Below, piece by piece: positions 17,038-26,340 of a stretch of 64,000 nucleotides of DNA. The position numbers and the translations under genes were made by a program. The notes below the pieces were generated by a model. The model saw only the letters and a program-made list of their open reading frames with translations. It made no database searches and was not told the DNA's origin. Where the stretch lies: positions 1 through 64,000 of the forward strand of contig JASLJE010000026.1 in assembly GCA_030152565.1 (NCBI GenBank), in the 5' to 3' direction. Each line of letters begins with the position of its first letter. Position 1 is the first letter of the stretch. Source of the stretch: Peptoniphilaceae bacterium. GTDB taxonomy: Bacteria > Bacillota > Clostridia > Tissierellales > Peptoniphilaceae.

Positions 17038-18669
17038 CTATTTTCTTATTAAATATTGTTTGGCAACAAAGCAAGTCTGGTTATTATAGGTGATCTCTAT
17101 ATAGGCTCCCCTATCTATTCCTCTAACCACTTGACCTCTTTTCAGATAGCCTACCTTTTGCCCCTTGCTATTTCTCAGATTAACCCCTTTAGAACTGTAG
17201 GATAGTCTAACTGCCTTCATATAATTCAGAGGAATTCTAACCCTTTGGCCCTTGTAGCTTGTCCTTAGGAAAAGTCCTTCGTCTACTCCAGAAAGCCTTT
17301 CTCCTCTTTTTAGGTAGCCAATTTTTTCTCCCTTACTATTTCTCACATTCACCCCATAGGATTCATACTTGGCATAGGAGTCTTCTATAAAGTTTTTATG
17401 GACCTTGGCCTGGTTACCCTTATAGTTAATATGGACATAGTTGCCCTTTCTCTCTCCCTCTATAATTGTTCCCCTAGCCATATAGCCTAGCTTTTTACCA
17501 GATAAACTTCTTACATTTACTCCCTTAGACCTATAAAGGCTCTTAAACTCGTTAAAGTATACATGGGATACATAACCATCTACTCCCCTGTAAGGTATCT
17601 TAATATAGCCTCCCTTGTCCTGGCCCTTAACCCTATAGTCACTTCCTAAATAGCCCATCCTATTGCCGTAAAGATCTCTAACATTTACTCCCTTGGATGA
17701 ATAAATCTTTTCTTCTAAACTGGCCATGGATTTTGGTAGGTAACCTATTTGAGACTTGTAGTTTATCCTTATTCTCTTTCCATCTTTAAAACCTTTAAAT
17801 CCTTGACCTGGAGCCAAATAGCCTATCTTTTGCCCCTTACTGTCTCTGACATTGGCCCCCTTGGATATGTAACTATGTAAAACTTCTTCCACATGCTTTC
17901 TAGATACGGTAGACAGCCTACCATTGTAAAGAAAAATTACCCTTCCATCATTTTCAATACCTTCTATCAACTTGTATTTTGTTAAAACTCCTACTTGATT
18001 ATCATACTCATCCCTAATATTTGCTCCCTTAGACTTGTAAAGCTTTACCTCTCCACCATAAGTATTGGTAAGAGAGACTTTGATGTCCTTAACCATATCA
18101 TTTCTAATTATTATAAGGCTATCTCTAGCCCCCCATAGTTCCTCGAGGCTATAAGGAGAATAGTCTGTCCTATAACTACTTGAATAATCTATATTATCCA
18201 TAATATTATTGGCTTTCTTTTTACTTTCATAGCTAAGGTGCTCATCTTCATAATAGGTCATATCATTTATATCATCATAGAACTTATCTATGTCCTTAAC
18301 CAAGGGAGACCTATAAAGGTCTTCCTTAATTATATTGTTATAGCCCATAGCGCAAAGATTATAGGTTTCTCTTAAATCAGAATAGGTTAAAACTCCTAAG
18401 TCATAGGCAACTTCAACATATGTTCTGAAGAAATCTGTAGTGCTATCACAGACATTTAAAACAGTATAGGATAGCTCATAATCATCTAGATAGTTTTCCA
18501 TAAAATATACAATATTGTAGACTTCGTCATAGGCCCTATTAAATTGATAATCGTTTTTTATAACGATATTCTCGTCCATATAATTTGCGGCCATAACTTC
18601 ACTAGTAAACCCAAATGAGAAAACTAGGACCAAGGCCAGTAACAATGAAATAATTTTTTTCCCCTTCAT
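17038..18669 (-). CDS. Secreted SH3-like repeat protein B
   Basis: 543 residues, exactly the length of its downstream neighbour. The signal peptide MKGKKIISLLLALVLVF ends near VMA-AN (residue 27). An N-terminal domain of about 185 residues shares DIDKFYDDINDM with DINKYYADVSNM in protein A. Six SH3-like repeats of about 56 residues follow, better conserved here: YxSKGVNVRxxxGxKxGYLxxGxxxxGxDxGxYIxI. The in-frame ATG at 18693 is rejected because AAGGAGGG lies before the ATG at 18669. The repeats suggest attachment to peptidoglycan or teichoic acid. The cargo or partner is unknown. Confidence 0.8.
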   Translation of the reverse strand: MKGKKIISLLLALVLVFSFGFTSEVMAANYMDENIVIKNDYQFNRAYDEVYNIVYFMENYLDDYELSYTVLNVCDSTTDFFRTYVEVAYDLGVLTYSDLRETYNLCAMGYNNIIKEDLYRSPLVKDIDKFYDDINDMTYYEDEHLSYESKKKANNIMDNIDYSSSYRTDYSPYSLEELWGARDSLIIIRNDMVKDIKVSLTNTYGGEVKLYKSKGANIRDEYDNQVGVLTKYKLIEGIENDGRVIFLYNGRLSTVSRKHVEEVLHSYISKGANVRDSKGQKIGYLAPGQGFKGFKDGKRIRINYKSQIGYLPKSMASLEEKIYSSKGVNVRDLYGNRMGYLGSDYRVKGQDKGGYIKIPYRGVDGYVSHVYFNEFKSLYRSKGVNVRSLSGKKLGYMARGTIIEGERKGNYVHINYKGNQAKVHKNFIEDSYAKYESYGVNVRNSKGEKIGYLKRGERLSGVDEGLFLRTSYKGQRVRIPLNYMKAVRLSYSSKGVNLRNSKGQKVGYLKRGQVVRGIDRGAYIEITYNNQTCFVAKQYLIRK

Positions 18670-18734
18670 AGGTCCCTCCTTATGTTTTCTCAATTATAGC
18701 ATATAGTTAATAAATTATCATTTTTCTGTATAGC

Positions 18735-19856
18735 CTATCTTCTTATATTTCCAAATAGGGTTCTGGAAATTATCCTTCCTATTTCCCTGCCCATCTGGCT
18801 GGCCACATTTTTAGTAAACCTATCAAAGCTATTGTCAGTCCTTCTTCCTGGCTGGTTTTTCTTGCTATAGGTCTCCTCTTCCTCCACCTCTCTTTCCATA
18901 AGCATTTCATAGGCAGAAAACCTGTCCTCTCTTCTTGCATATTTTTCCCTTAGCCCACTGGTATTTATTTCTTCTCTAGCCAGTTGAAAAACATAGTTCT
19001 CATCCAGGTCTAGGGGCTTTTCATACTTGCCACCAGCAGGTTTTTGGTCTGTCACAACTAGGTCAGCCTGGTCTAAAAGCCTTCTATCCACCTTTTTTAG
19101 CCTGTCATAGACCAGGTAGAGGGACAATTTCTTAGTATTTAAAAGGTGAAGAAGATCTGCCTGGATTTTCTTGTCCAGACTCTTAAAAAGATCTAGATCA
19201 TCTTCTATAAAGATGGCAAGAGGCCTATCCAACTCAAAACTTTCTGTCACCAACCAAAAGGCCAGGGCAGATTTAAGGCTGGCCCTAGCCCCTAGAAAGC
19301 CCAGGTCAAAAATGTAAAGGTCTCCTTCCAGGTCATTTAAATCTAGGGAAGGATCAGTAAAAATATCCCCATAGTCTCTTTCCAGCTGAACTAGTTTTTT
19401 TATTATAGCAGAAAGTCCAGCCCTACTTATTGATCCATAGGACCTTTCAAAAAAATCTTTCTTGTCTCCCAAATAGACTAGAAAGGACCTGAGATCCTTT
19501 ATGTCATAAAGATAAAGCCCCCTCTGGTCGGCTATGGTAAAGGCCAGACTCAAAAGGTCCTTCTGGCCTGGACTAAGCTCTAGGATTTGTCCCAAGTAGA
19601 CCGGCCCTAAAAGGGACATATTAAGCCTTAGATCTATTAGACCCTGGCCTGGTGGAGAAAATACATTAACCTCCCTAGCAAAGGTTCTATCCAAATCCTT
19701 TTCTTTTAAAGATAACTCTTTTGTAACAGTGATTACAGGCCAATTACAATTTAATATTCTTCCAATTTCTTTTCTTAAATAATCATCTAGTCCTTCTTCC
19801 AAGGCCAGTACTTTTAAGCCCTTTCCTATACTTATTTCTCTTCCTAAATTTTTCAT
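18735..19856 (-). CDS. HerA-like ATPase relative (DUF853 type) lacking a P-loop
   Basis: A 373-residue protein that follows the DUF853/HerA-like helicase family along most of its length. GPVYLGQILELSPGQKDLLSLAF, LYLYDIKDLRSFL, SISRAGLSAIIKKL and the end RFTKNVASQMGREIGRIISR all have family counterparts. The usual N-terminal Walker A loop is absent: the first 40 residues contain no GxxGxGKT, and the start has a strong AAAGGAG site, so no upstream part is missing. The Walker B region reads IFIEDDLDLF (215-224) instead of a DEAH-type box. ATP hydrolysis therefore seems lost. It may be a scaffold or a decayed enzyme. Confidence 0.7.
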   Translation of the reverse strand: MKNLGREISIGKGLKVLALEEGLDDYLRKEIGRILNCNWPVITVTKELSLKEKDLDRTFAREVNVFSPPGQGLIDLRLNMSLLGPVYLGQILELSPGQKDLLSLAFTIADQRGLYLYDIKDLRSFLVYLGDKKDFFERSYGSISRAGLSAIIKKLVQLERDYGDIFTDPSLDLNDLEGDLYIFDLGFLGARASLKSALAFWLVTESFELDRPLAIFIEDDLDLFKSLDKKIQADLLHLLNTKKLSLYLVYDRLKKVDRRLLDQADLVVTDQKPAGGKYEKPLDLDENYVFQLAREEINTSGLREKYARREDRFSAYEMLMEREVEEEETYSKKNQPGRRTDNSFDRFTKNVASQMGREIGRIISRTLFGNIRR

Positions 19857-19914
19857 GGCAACTCCTTTAGTATTTTTATGCTATCTTTATTTTAATTATA
19901 AGCACAATTAACCT

Positions 19915-19943
19915 TTTACACATTACCAAATATATTATATAAT
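19915..19943 (+). promoter_or_regulatory. pgdA promoter
   Basis: TTTACA (19915-19920), 17 bp, TATAAT (19938-19943), followed by AAAGGAGG at 19954. Confidence 0.75.
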
Positions 19944-19966
19944 TGTTATATCTAAAGGAGGTAATT

Positions 19967-21037
19967 ATGGATAAAAAAAATCAAAAAAGAAGAAATGACT
20001 ATAAATTAATACAAGTTATTATTATTTTAGTTCTTCTTATAGTAGCTCTTTTCCTAGTTAAGAAAATATTCGCATCTGACCAGTCAGTAAATATAAATGA
20101 ACAAATTGAGAAAATTGACGATACAGAAGAATTAAACAAACTAAAAGAGCAAAAAATTCATGACATTGAAAAAATAAATGAAAAGTTAGAATTACTTGGA
20201 GTTGACAAGTCTGAACTAGAAAGTCCTAAGGAAGACAAGACTAGTGAAAACCAAGAAGAAGATCCCAATGTAAAAAAGGTTCACACCCTACCAGGTTCTG
20301 GTAAAAACCATATAGGAGAAACTAATAATATAGCCTATAAGACCAAGGAAGTTAGGGATGAAATGTACAATAATGGTTATGAAGGTAAAAAACTTGCCTT
20401 TTTAACCTTTGATGATGGTGTTGAGCACAACCCAGACTATAATGTGTCTACCACTTCAAATATCCTAGATGTACTTAAGGAAAAAGAAGTTCATGCAACC
20501 TTCTTTATCATGGGTCAAAAATTAAATGATACTACAGGTCCTATCTTAAAGAGAATGTATGATGAGGGACACGCCCTTGCAACCCACTCCTTCTACCACG
20601 ACTATGGTTCACTTTATCCAGGTGGATCAGCTAATCCAGACAAGCTGGTAGAAGAACATAAGATGGTTGTAGAAGCTATGCAAACCTACCTGGGCAAGGA
20701 TTTTGACACCAAGGTAATGAGATATCCTGGTGGCCACCTATCCTGGTCTAATGTGGAAGCTTCAGACAAGGCCTTGGCAGATATTGGAGTTGAATGGATT
20801 GACTGGAATGCTATGAATGGGGATGCCCAACCGGAAAACCCTACAGACCCTAATGATGTACCTCTTCCAAAAAACCAAGAGGACGTTATTAAGAACTTTG
20901 ACCATTCCCTAAACCTGTATTCAAATCCTAATCAAATAGTTATCTTGATGCATGACAAGGACTTTACAGCAGAAACCCTAGGACCTTTAATAGACCATAT
21001 AAAGGCTGAGGGCTATGAATTTGGAATTTTAGAATAA
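19967..21037 (+). CDS. pgdA: Membrane-anchored polysaccharide deacetylase (peptidoglycan GlcNAc deacetylase type)
   Basis: 356 residues: a basic N-terminus, one transmembrane helix (about residues 15-35), a coiled linker of about 80 residues, then a NodB-type deacetylase domain. Metal and catalytic motifs are visible: LTFDDGVEHN (catalytic Asp and metal Asp), ATHSFYHDYG (two metal His), RYPGGHLSW, and the C-terminal VILMHDKD with a catalytic His. Such enzymes remove acetyl groups from wall glycans outside the membrane and raise lysozyme resistance. The ATG at 19967 follows AAAGGAGG. A longer TTG-initiated frame is not supported. Confidence 0.9.
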   Translation: MDKKNQKRRNDYKLIQVIIILVLLIVALFLVKKIFASDQSVNINEQIEKIDDTEELNKLKEQKIHDIEKINEKLELLGVDKSELESPKEDKTSENQEEDPNVKKVHTLPGSGKNHIGETNNIAYKTKEVRDEMYNNGYEGKKLAFLTFDDGVEHNPDYNVSTTSNILDVLKEKEVHATFFIMGQKLNDTTGPILKRMYDEGHALATHSFYHDYGSLYPGGSANPDKLVEEHKMVVEAMQTYLGKDFDTKVMRYPGGHLSWSNVEASDKALADIGVEWIDWNAMNGDAQPENPTDPNDVPLPKNQEDVIKNFDHSLNLYSNPNQIVILMHDKDFTAETLGPLIDHIKAEGYEFGILE

Positions 21038-21049
21038 AATAGAAGACAA

Positions 21050-21080
21050 AAAAACCTATGTGAAAACATAGGTTTATTTT
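21050..21080 (+). terminator. Bidirectional terminator
   Basis: AAACCTATG pairs with CATAGGTTT; T-rich tails on both sides. It serves the converging deacetylase and rnhA genes and overlaps the last codons of rnhA. Confidence 0.8.
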
Positions 21081-21676
21081 ATGCCAATTGCATCCTTGGC
21101 CAGCCTGTCAGCCAGATCATTATACTCGTCATTGGAGTGGGCCTTGACCTTGACAAAGGTCACCTTAAGCTCATCCTTAATAGAGTCATAAAAGGCCTTG
21201 TATTTTTTTGTAATCTCTATATTAGTCTTCCACTCTCCCAGGGCCCAGGACTTGATCCCCATATAGTCAAAGTGCAAATAGAGTTCTGTTTTACCCAGCT
21301 CCATAGCCTTTTTCATGGCAGCTACTGAACCGTAGATTTCCCCAGCTACATTTCTTTGCTGGCTCCAGTCAGGATGGTTGTCAAAACCATTAAAGGTCTC
21401 TTCCCCCTCCTGGGTGAAAATAATCCCACCATAGCCAAAGTCCTTAGTATCTATATTATAGCTACCATCCACATAGGCCACAGCCTGGTCCTTGGAAAGA
21501 CTCTTCAAGTCTAGTACCTGGATTTTTTCATCAGCCACAAAGGCCTGGGCTTCTTCCAGGGTAGTAAATTTCTTAAATTCTGCAGCTTTAAAACCCTGGA
21601 CCTGGGCCTTACACTCATCCCAGGTCTTATAGATACCAGGTTTTCTACCCTTTTTTACAGCGTAAAACTTGGTCAT
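21074..21676 (-). CDS. rnhA: Ribonuclease H with N-terminal hybrid-binding domain
   Basis: 200 residues, eukaryote-like RNase HI layout. The N-terminal caulimovirus viroplasmin-type domain (KFYAVKKGRKPGIYKTWDEC, KFTTLEEAQAFV) grips RNA-DNA hybrids. It is followed by the nuclease domain with the four acidic residues in VAYVDGSYN, NVAGEIYG, LHFDYMGIK and YNDLADRLAKDA. It removes RNA primers and R-loops. Its ATG overlaps the pgpA stop as ATGA, so the two are translationally coupled. Confidence 0.93.
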   Translation of the reverse strand: MTKFYAVKKGRKPGIYKTWDECKAQVQGFKAAEFKKFTTLEEAQAFVADEKIQVLDLKSLSKDQAVAYVDGSYNIDTKDFGYGGIIFTQEGEETFNGFDNHPDWSQQRNVAGEIYGSVAAMKKAMELGKTELYLHFDYMGIKSWALGEWKTNIEITKKYKAFYDSIKDELKVTFVKVKAHSNDEYNDLADRLAKDAIGIK

Positions 21677-22182
21677 TGCCTACAACTATGGGCTATCCTG
21701 GAAGCGGCTGCTGCTGCTATGGCAGCCACTATATCATCTAGGAAGGTGTTGACATTTCCCGTCTTTTCCTCATCTAGTTTTTTGATAATCCCTTGTTTTT
21801 CCTTGTCTAAATAACCAAAGTTGGTAAGGCCTATAGATCCATATAGGTTAACTATGGATAGGGGTAGGATTTCATCTATCCCATAAAGTCCTTCATCACT
21901 TTTTATAATGCTTAGGATAGGTTCATCTAGAAGGTCTTTTTCCGCTGCCTCATCTATGGCTATACCTGTTAGAACAGCGTGGATAACCTCCCTTTTACTT
22001 AAGACATTTAAGACTGCATCCATGCAGATCTCATCTGTTAAGTTAGGGTGGTAGTCATTTTGAAGAATATAGACTATTTCAGCTATATCCTCCAGGCCAA
22101 CTCCCCTTTCTTCCAACTTTCCTATGGTCATTTCTTTAAGTTTTTCCATCGAATACTTGTATTGACAATTGTAATTACTCAT
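21673..22182 (-). CDS. pgpA: Phosphatidylglycerophosphatase A family protein (YutG-like)
   Basis: 169 residues. The conserved GIAIDEAAEK, DEGLYGIDEILPLSIVNLYG, TNFGYLDKEK and FLDDIVAAIAAAAASRIAH stretches match the PgpA/YutG family, which dephosphorylates phosphatidylglycerol phosphate in membrane lipid synthesis. Unlike enteric PgpA it has few clear membrane helices, which is usual for the soluble Firmicute branch. ATG after GAGGTGAAAG. Upstream, 97 bp separate it from pgi, with no obvious terminator. Confidence 0.82.
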   Translation of the reverse strand: MSNYNCQYKYSMEKLKEMTIGKLEERGVGLEDIAEIVYILQNDYHPNLTDEICMDAVLNVLSKREVIHAVLTGIAIDEAAEKDLLDEPILSIIKSDEGLYGIDEILPLSIVNLYGSIGLTNFGYLDKEKQGIIKKLDEEKTGNVNTFLDDIVAAIAAAAASRIAHSCRQ

Positions 22183-22279
22183 CTTTCACCTCTTTGTTAA
22201 GTCTAGTGCAATTTCCCTTATCTAGTAAAATCTTTCCTGTGACTAAAAACATCTGGCCAGCTGACTAACTATTATTTTC

Positions 22280-23557
22280 CTAATAACCAGGTTTTTCCAA
22301 AAGGATAAACATGTTCTTCTTGTATTCTTCCACTCCTGGTTGGTTGAAAGGATTAACTCCTAGAATATAGCCTGATATACCACAAGCTATTTCAAAGAAG
22401 TAGATTAATTCTCCCAAGGCTTCTTCATTTAAAGCTTCCATACTTAGGCCTAGGTTGGGAACATCCCCTGTAACATGGGCCTTAATAGTTGCCTCACAGG
22501 CCTTCTTATTAACATAGTCAACAGTTCTACCAGCTAAATAGTTAAGACCATCCAAGTCGTCCTTGTCCTCTATTATGGTCAAGTCCTTTTCTGGAGTCTT
22601 TACTTCTAAAACTGTTTCAAACATCATTCTTTCACCGTCTTGGATTATTTGTCCTAGAGAGTGAAGATCTGTGGTAAAGCCCACACTATTAGGGAATATT
22701 CCCTTGCCGTCCTTGCCTTCACTTTCCCCATATAATTGTTTCCACCATTCGGCAAAGTACATTAACTTAGGTTCATACCTAACTAAAATTTCCATCTTCT
22801 TACCATGTCTATAAAGGATATTTCTCATACCTGCATATCTCATGGCATCATTGGAAGAAAAATCATTTACTGTGTATTTTTCCCTTCCTCTTTGGGCCCC
22901 CTTCATAAGGGCCTTTATATCTATGCCAGCAACTGCTATTGGCAAAAGACCAACTGCTGTTAAAACTGAGAATCTTCCCCCTACGTCATCAGGCACTACA
23001 AAACTTTCAAAATCCTTGTCTGTAGCCAAGGTCTTTAAAGCTCCTCTTTCCCTATCTGTAGTTACGAAAATCCTATCCCTAACTTCTTTTTCGTCATACT
23101 TTTCTTCCAGCTTGGCCTTGATAAGTCTAAAGGCTATACCTGGTTCTGTTGTTGTTCCTGATTTAGATATAACATTAATTGCAAAATCTTTTTCATCAAG
23201 ATAGTCAATTAACTCACTTAATTCTACAGAGGATAGGTGGTTTCCTGCATAGAGAATTTCCACGCCTTCTCTCTTATAGCTAGGACTTAAGGCTTCTATA
23301 ACTGCCCTTGCTCCAAGATAGGATCCTCCTATACCTATAACAACTAGAACTTCTGAGTTTCTCTTAATCTTTTCACTGGCCTTAAGTATTCTTTCAAACT
23401 CATCCTTGTCATAGTCTACTGGTAAATCCAACCAGCCTAGGTAGTTATTACCCTCTCCAGTTTTTCCAACTAGAGTTTCTAGGGCCTCTTTAGTTTCTCT
23501 TTCAATCTTTTCTAATTCTTCTTCATAAAATGAATTTTTTAAGTCTAATTTAATCAT
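22280..23557 (-). CDS. pgi: Glucose-6-phosphate isomerase
   Basis: 425 residues, a short Firmicute-type phosphoglucose isomerase linking glucose 6-phosphate and fructose 6-phosphate. Visible are IGIGGSYLGARAVIEAL, INVISKSGTTTEPGIAFR, VPDDVGGRFSVLTAVGLLPIA and the C-terminal NPFNQPGVEEYK with the conserved QPGVE element. ATG with GGGG inside the 3' end of the preceding phosphatase gene, 2 bp away, so the genes form one operon with rlmL. Confidence 0.96.
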   Translation of the reverse strand: MIKLDLKNSFYEEELEKIERETKEALETLVGKTGEGNNYLGWLDLPVDYDKDEFERILKASEKIKRNSEVLVVIGIGGSYLGARAVIEALSPSYKREGVEILYAGNHLSSVELSELIDYLDEKDFAINVISKSGTTTEPGIAFRLIKAKLEEKYDEKEVRDRIFVTTDRERGALKTLATDKDFESFVVPDDVGGRFSVLTAVGLLPIAVAGIDIKALMKGAQRGREKYTVNDFSSNDAMRYAGMRNILYRHGKKMEILVRYEPKLMYFAEWWKQLYGESEGKDGKGIFPNSVGFTTDLHSLGQIIQDGERMMFETVLEVKTPEKDLTIIEDKDDLDGLNYLAGRTVDYVNKKACEATIKAHVTGDVPNLGLSMEALNEEALGELIYFFEIACGISGYILGVNPFNQPGVEEYKKNMFILLEKPGY

Positions 23558-23559
23558 AA

Positions 23560-24693
23560 TTACCCCTTTCTTACATCCATTAAAAGTAGAGCTATATCAT
23601 CATTTTGCTCCAGCCACCTAAAGGCATTTAATTCCCTTACTAGAGAGTCTATAAAATCCTCCCTGTTCCTATTCTTCTTAACCCACCTCATCAGGTTTTT
23701 TTCACCGTAGAACTCTCCCGCCTTGTTGGCAGTTTCTAAGAGACCATCAGTATAGAAGAGAAACTTATAGCCAGCTAGGATTTCCACCTTCTTCTCATGA
23801 TAGTCTTCATCTGGGAAAATATTAGATATAAATTTCCCCCTATTATGTAGAAAGGCTATATTTTGGTCATTAAACATTAGGGGCCTACTATTATGGCCTG
23901 CATTTACATAGATCATTTCATTTTTTTCCCTGTCTACAACCGCATAAAAAATAGTGAAGTATTGACTGGGATCCAAGTGTAGTTCTGAAAACCTACTCTT
24001 TAATTCTAACATGGTTTCAGACGGACCCAAATGTTTCTTTTCCAAAAGAATATTTCTCATGGTCTGTCTGATAAACATGGTCATGATGGAGGCTGATATA
24101 CCGTGGCCTACCACGTCTGCTATATAGATTCCCAACTTATTGTCATCTATTTCTATCACGTCAAAAATATCTCCTGACAGGTTGCCTGATGGTATATAGG
24201 CATAGTCGAAAAACACATTTTCAAAGGTTTTTTTTCTCGGCAAGATAGCCCTTTGAATATTTCTAGCCAAAATTAACTCATCATTTATCTTTTTGTTGGC
24301 ATTAAATAATTCTATTTGAATCTTTTTTGCTATGGTTATATCCCTAAAAACCTCTACCAGGGCTATCATATCACCCATCTCATCATATACAGGTGAAGAC
24401 TTGGCAGAGTAAATCTTATCATCTTGATAGATTTCCTTAGATATAGATCTATTTTGATTTTTTGAAATTTCAGAAATGCATTGTAGGGACTGGCCATCAT
24501 CATTTCTCTTACAACAATTTACTCCTAAAAAACTGCTGTCTCCAGCCTTTGACATGGCAGTATTTTCATAGATAATATTGCCTTCCAGGTCTATTATCCT
24601 AACTAAATCGTCCATGGACTCTAGTACATGATAGTTTAAAGTGTCAAACTTAGTTAGTCTAGATACATCTTCCCCGTTTAAATTAATTTTCAA
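23560..24693 (-). CDS. PAS-domain PP2C phosphatase (SpoIIE/RsbU type)
   Basis: 377 residues. A PAS sensor (about 20-130) with VRIIDLEGNIIYENTAM and a cysteine cluster NCCKRN plus LQCISE is followed by a short coiled helix and a SpoIIE-type serine phosphatase domain. The domain has SGDIFDV, IADVVGHGISASIMTMFIR, VNAGHNSRPL and LFYTDGLLET, with metal-binding Asp residues present. Such enzymes dephosphorylate anti-sigma antagonist proteins. No anti-sigma or STAS gene is nearby. Initiation is at TTG (24691-24693 on the reverse strand), backed by AGAGGTG. It sits between rlmL and pgi. Confidence 0.88.
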   Translation of the reverse strand: MKINLNGEDVSRLTKFDTLNYHVLESMDDLVRIIDLEGNIIYENTAMSKAGDSSFLGVNCCKRNDDGQSLQCISEISKNQNRSISKEIYQDDKIYSAKSSPVYDEMGDMIALVEVFRDITIAKKIQIELFNANKKINDELILARNIQRAILPRKKTFENVFFDYAYIPSGNLSGDIFDVIEIDDNKLGIYIADVVGHGISASIMTMFIRQTMRNILLEKKHLGPSETMLELKSRFSELHLDPSQYFTIFYAVVDREKNEMIYVNAGHNSRPLMFNDQNIAFLHNRGKFISNIFPDEDYHEKKVEILAGYKFLFYTDGLLETANKAGEFYGEKNLMRWVKKNRNREDFIDSLVRELNAFRWLEQNDDIALLLMDVRKG

Positions 24694-24705
24694 AAAATCA
24701 CCTCT

Positions 24706-25845
24706 TTATTTAAGCAAGTCTGGGTTGGGTCCTATAAATTGATAGTAGTCTACCTCAATTCTCCCATTATATAGTTTTCTTTTCCTATCAGCCCTTCTAT
24801 AGAGCTTTTTCTCCAAGTCTTTCTCATTAGTTATAATATAGAAAGACCATGTGGAAAGTTTGTAGATAAGGCCTTGAAGGCTCTTGTAGATTTCTTCCAA
24901 GTCTTCCTTTTCCCCAATTCTTTCTCCATAAGGAGGGTTGGATATTAAAACTCCAAAGTTATTTAAAAGTCCTACTTCCTTCATATCCTTGGTGACAAAC
25001 TTAATACAGTCGTCAACTCCTGCATTGTAGGCATTGTCTCTGGCTATCTTTACAGCCTTCCTATCTATATCAAAGCCCAATATATCAAGCTCTACATCCT
25101 GGTCTATGCTGGCAAGGGCCTCAGCCCTTAAAGTCTTAAAAATTTCTTGGTCAAACTTCTTCCAGTGGACAAAGTCAAAGTCCCTGTCTATACCTGGTGC
25201 AATATTTTTAGCCATCATGGCTGCCTCTATAAGGATGGTTCCAGAACCACAGAAAAGATCCACTAGGGGTCTGGTCTTGTCCCAATAAGATAGGTAGATT
25301 AAAGAACTGGCCAAGGTCTCCTTCATAGGAGCCTCAGTTTGGGCTGTCCTATAGCCCCTCTTGTGAAGGCCGTCTCCTGAACTATCTAGGGTAACTGTAG
25401 CCTGGTCTTTTAAAAGGGATATCTCTATAGAATACCTTTCATCACTTTCCTTAAACCATTCCTTATTATGGGCCTTGGTCATCCTATCCACTATGGCCTT
25501 CTTACCTATAGACTGTAGGTCTCTAGGGCTGTAAAGCTTAGATTTTACAGACTTGGCATTTACTATAAATTTGCCGTCCACGTCCAAATAGTCTTCCCAT
25601 TCTATTTTTTTCATACCTTGGTAGACATCTTCATAGCTAAGAGCCTTAAATTCTCCCAACTTTATAAGGACTCTCTCAGCTGATCTCAACCATAGATTGG
25701 CCTTGGCTATCTCTTTTGGTCCTCCACTAAACTCAACTTTTCCATTTTCAACTTCTATATCTTTAAAACCTAAATTTTCACATTCTTCTTTTACTATGGA
25801 CTCCAGTCCAAATACGGTAGTAGCTATTATCTTTACTTGTCTCAT
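24706..25845 (-). CDS. rlmL: 23S rRNA guanine-N2 methyltransferase (RlmL/YpsC type)
   Basis: 379 residues: an N-terminal ferredoxin-like/THUMP RNA-binding module (about 1-150; TTVFGLESIVKEE), then a Rossmann methyltransferase domain with PLVDLFCGSGTILIEAAMMA (SAM site) and the catalytic SNPPYGERIG. GLHKRGYRTAQTEAPMKETLA precedes the domain as in the family. It methylates 23S rRNA. First gene of rlmL / PAS-phosphatase / pgi. Confidence 0.93.
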   Translation of the reverse strand: MRQVKIIATTVFGLESIVKEECENLGFKDIEVENGKVEFSGGPKEIAKANLWLRSAERVLIKLGEFKALSYEDVYQGMKKIEWEDYLDVDGKFIVNAKSVKSKLYSPRDLQSIGKKAIVDRMTKAHNKEWFKESDERYSIEISLLKDQATVTLDSSGDGLHKRGYRTAQTEAPMKETLASSLIYLSYWDKTRPLVDLFCGSGTILIEAAMMAKNIAPGIDRDFDFVHWKKFDQEIFKTLRAEALASIDQDVELDILGFDIDRKAVKIARDNAYNAGVDDCIKFVTKDMKEVGLLNNFGVLISNPPYGERIGEKEDLEEIYKSLQGLIYKLSTWSFYIITNEKDLEKKLYRRADRKRKLYNGRIEVDYYQFIGPNPDLLK

Positions 25846-25954
25846 TTTAGCCCCTTTCTAAAGTAATTATAACAAATAATATAAATTAGTGTTATTATTT
25901 ATACTTTTAGGGTATATTAATAAGAGTAGTAATAAAACTTTAAAGGAGGATATT

Positions 25955-26329
25955 ATGACATATTTAAATGAAACAGTACAAACTGGCGATTGGAAGGGCG
26001 AAAAGCACGTTCCAGCAATCGAAATCAAAAACGCTAAAAAAGGTGAAGAAGTAGTTGTAAAAGTTAAGGTTGGAGAAGAAATTGCTCACCCTAATACTTT
26101 CGAACACCATATAGCATGGATTAAAGTATTTTTCTTACCTGAAGGAGCTAAATTACCTGTAGAAGTTGCAGACTTTAATTTCTCAGCTCACGGTGAAGGC
26201 GAATTATTTACAGACCCAGCAGGATATGCAACATTCAAAACTGACAAAAACGGTACAGTTTTAGCACAAAGTTACTGCAATATCCACGGATTATGGGAAG
26301 ATTCAATTGAATTAAAATTAGAAGACTAA
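25955..26329 (+). CDS. Superoxide reductase (neelaredoxin/desulfoferrodoxin centre II type)
   Basis: 124 residues, the one-domain form without the N-terminal rubredoxin-like FeCys4 domain. Iron ligands fit: EKHVPAIE (His, with the conserved Glu-Lys), AHPNTFEHHIAWI (further His) and SYCNIHGLWE (Cys and the last His). It reduces superoxide to peroxide in anaerobes using electrons from rubredoxin-like donors. The frame extends upstream, but TAAAGGAGGA precedes the ATG at 25955. It is monocistronic, with a strong terminator. Confidence 0.93.
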   Translation: MTYLNETVQTGDWKGEKHVPAIEIKNAKKGEEVVVKVKVGEEIAHPNTFEHHIAWIKVFFLPEGAKLPVEVADFNFSAHGEGELFTDPAGYATFKTDKNGTVLAQSYCNIHGLWEDSIELKLED

Positions 26330-26340
26330 TTTGGATTTAT

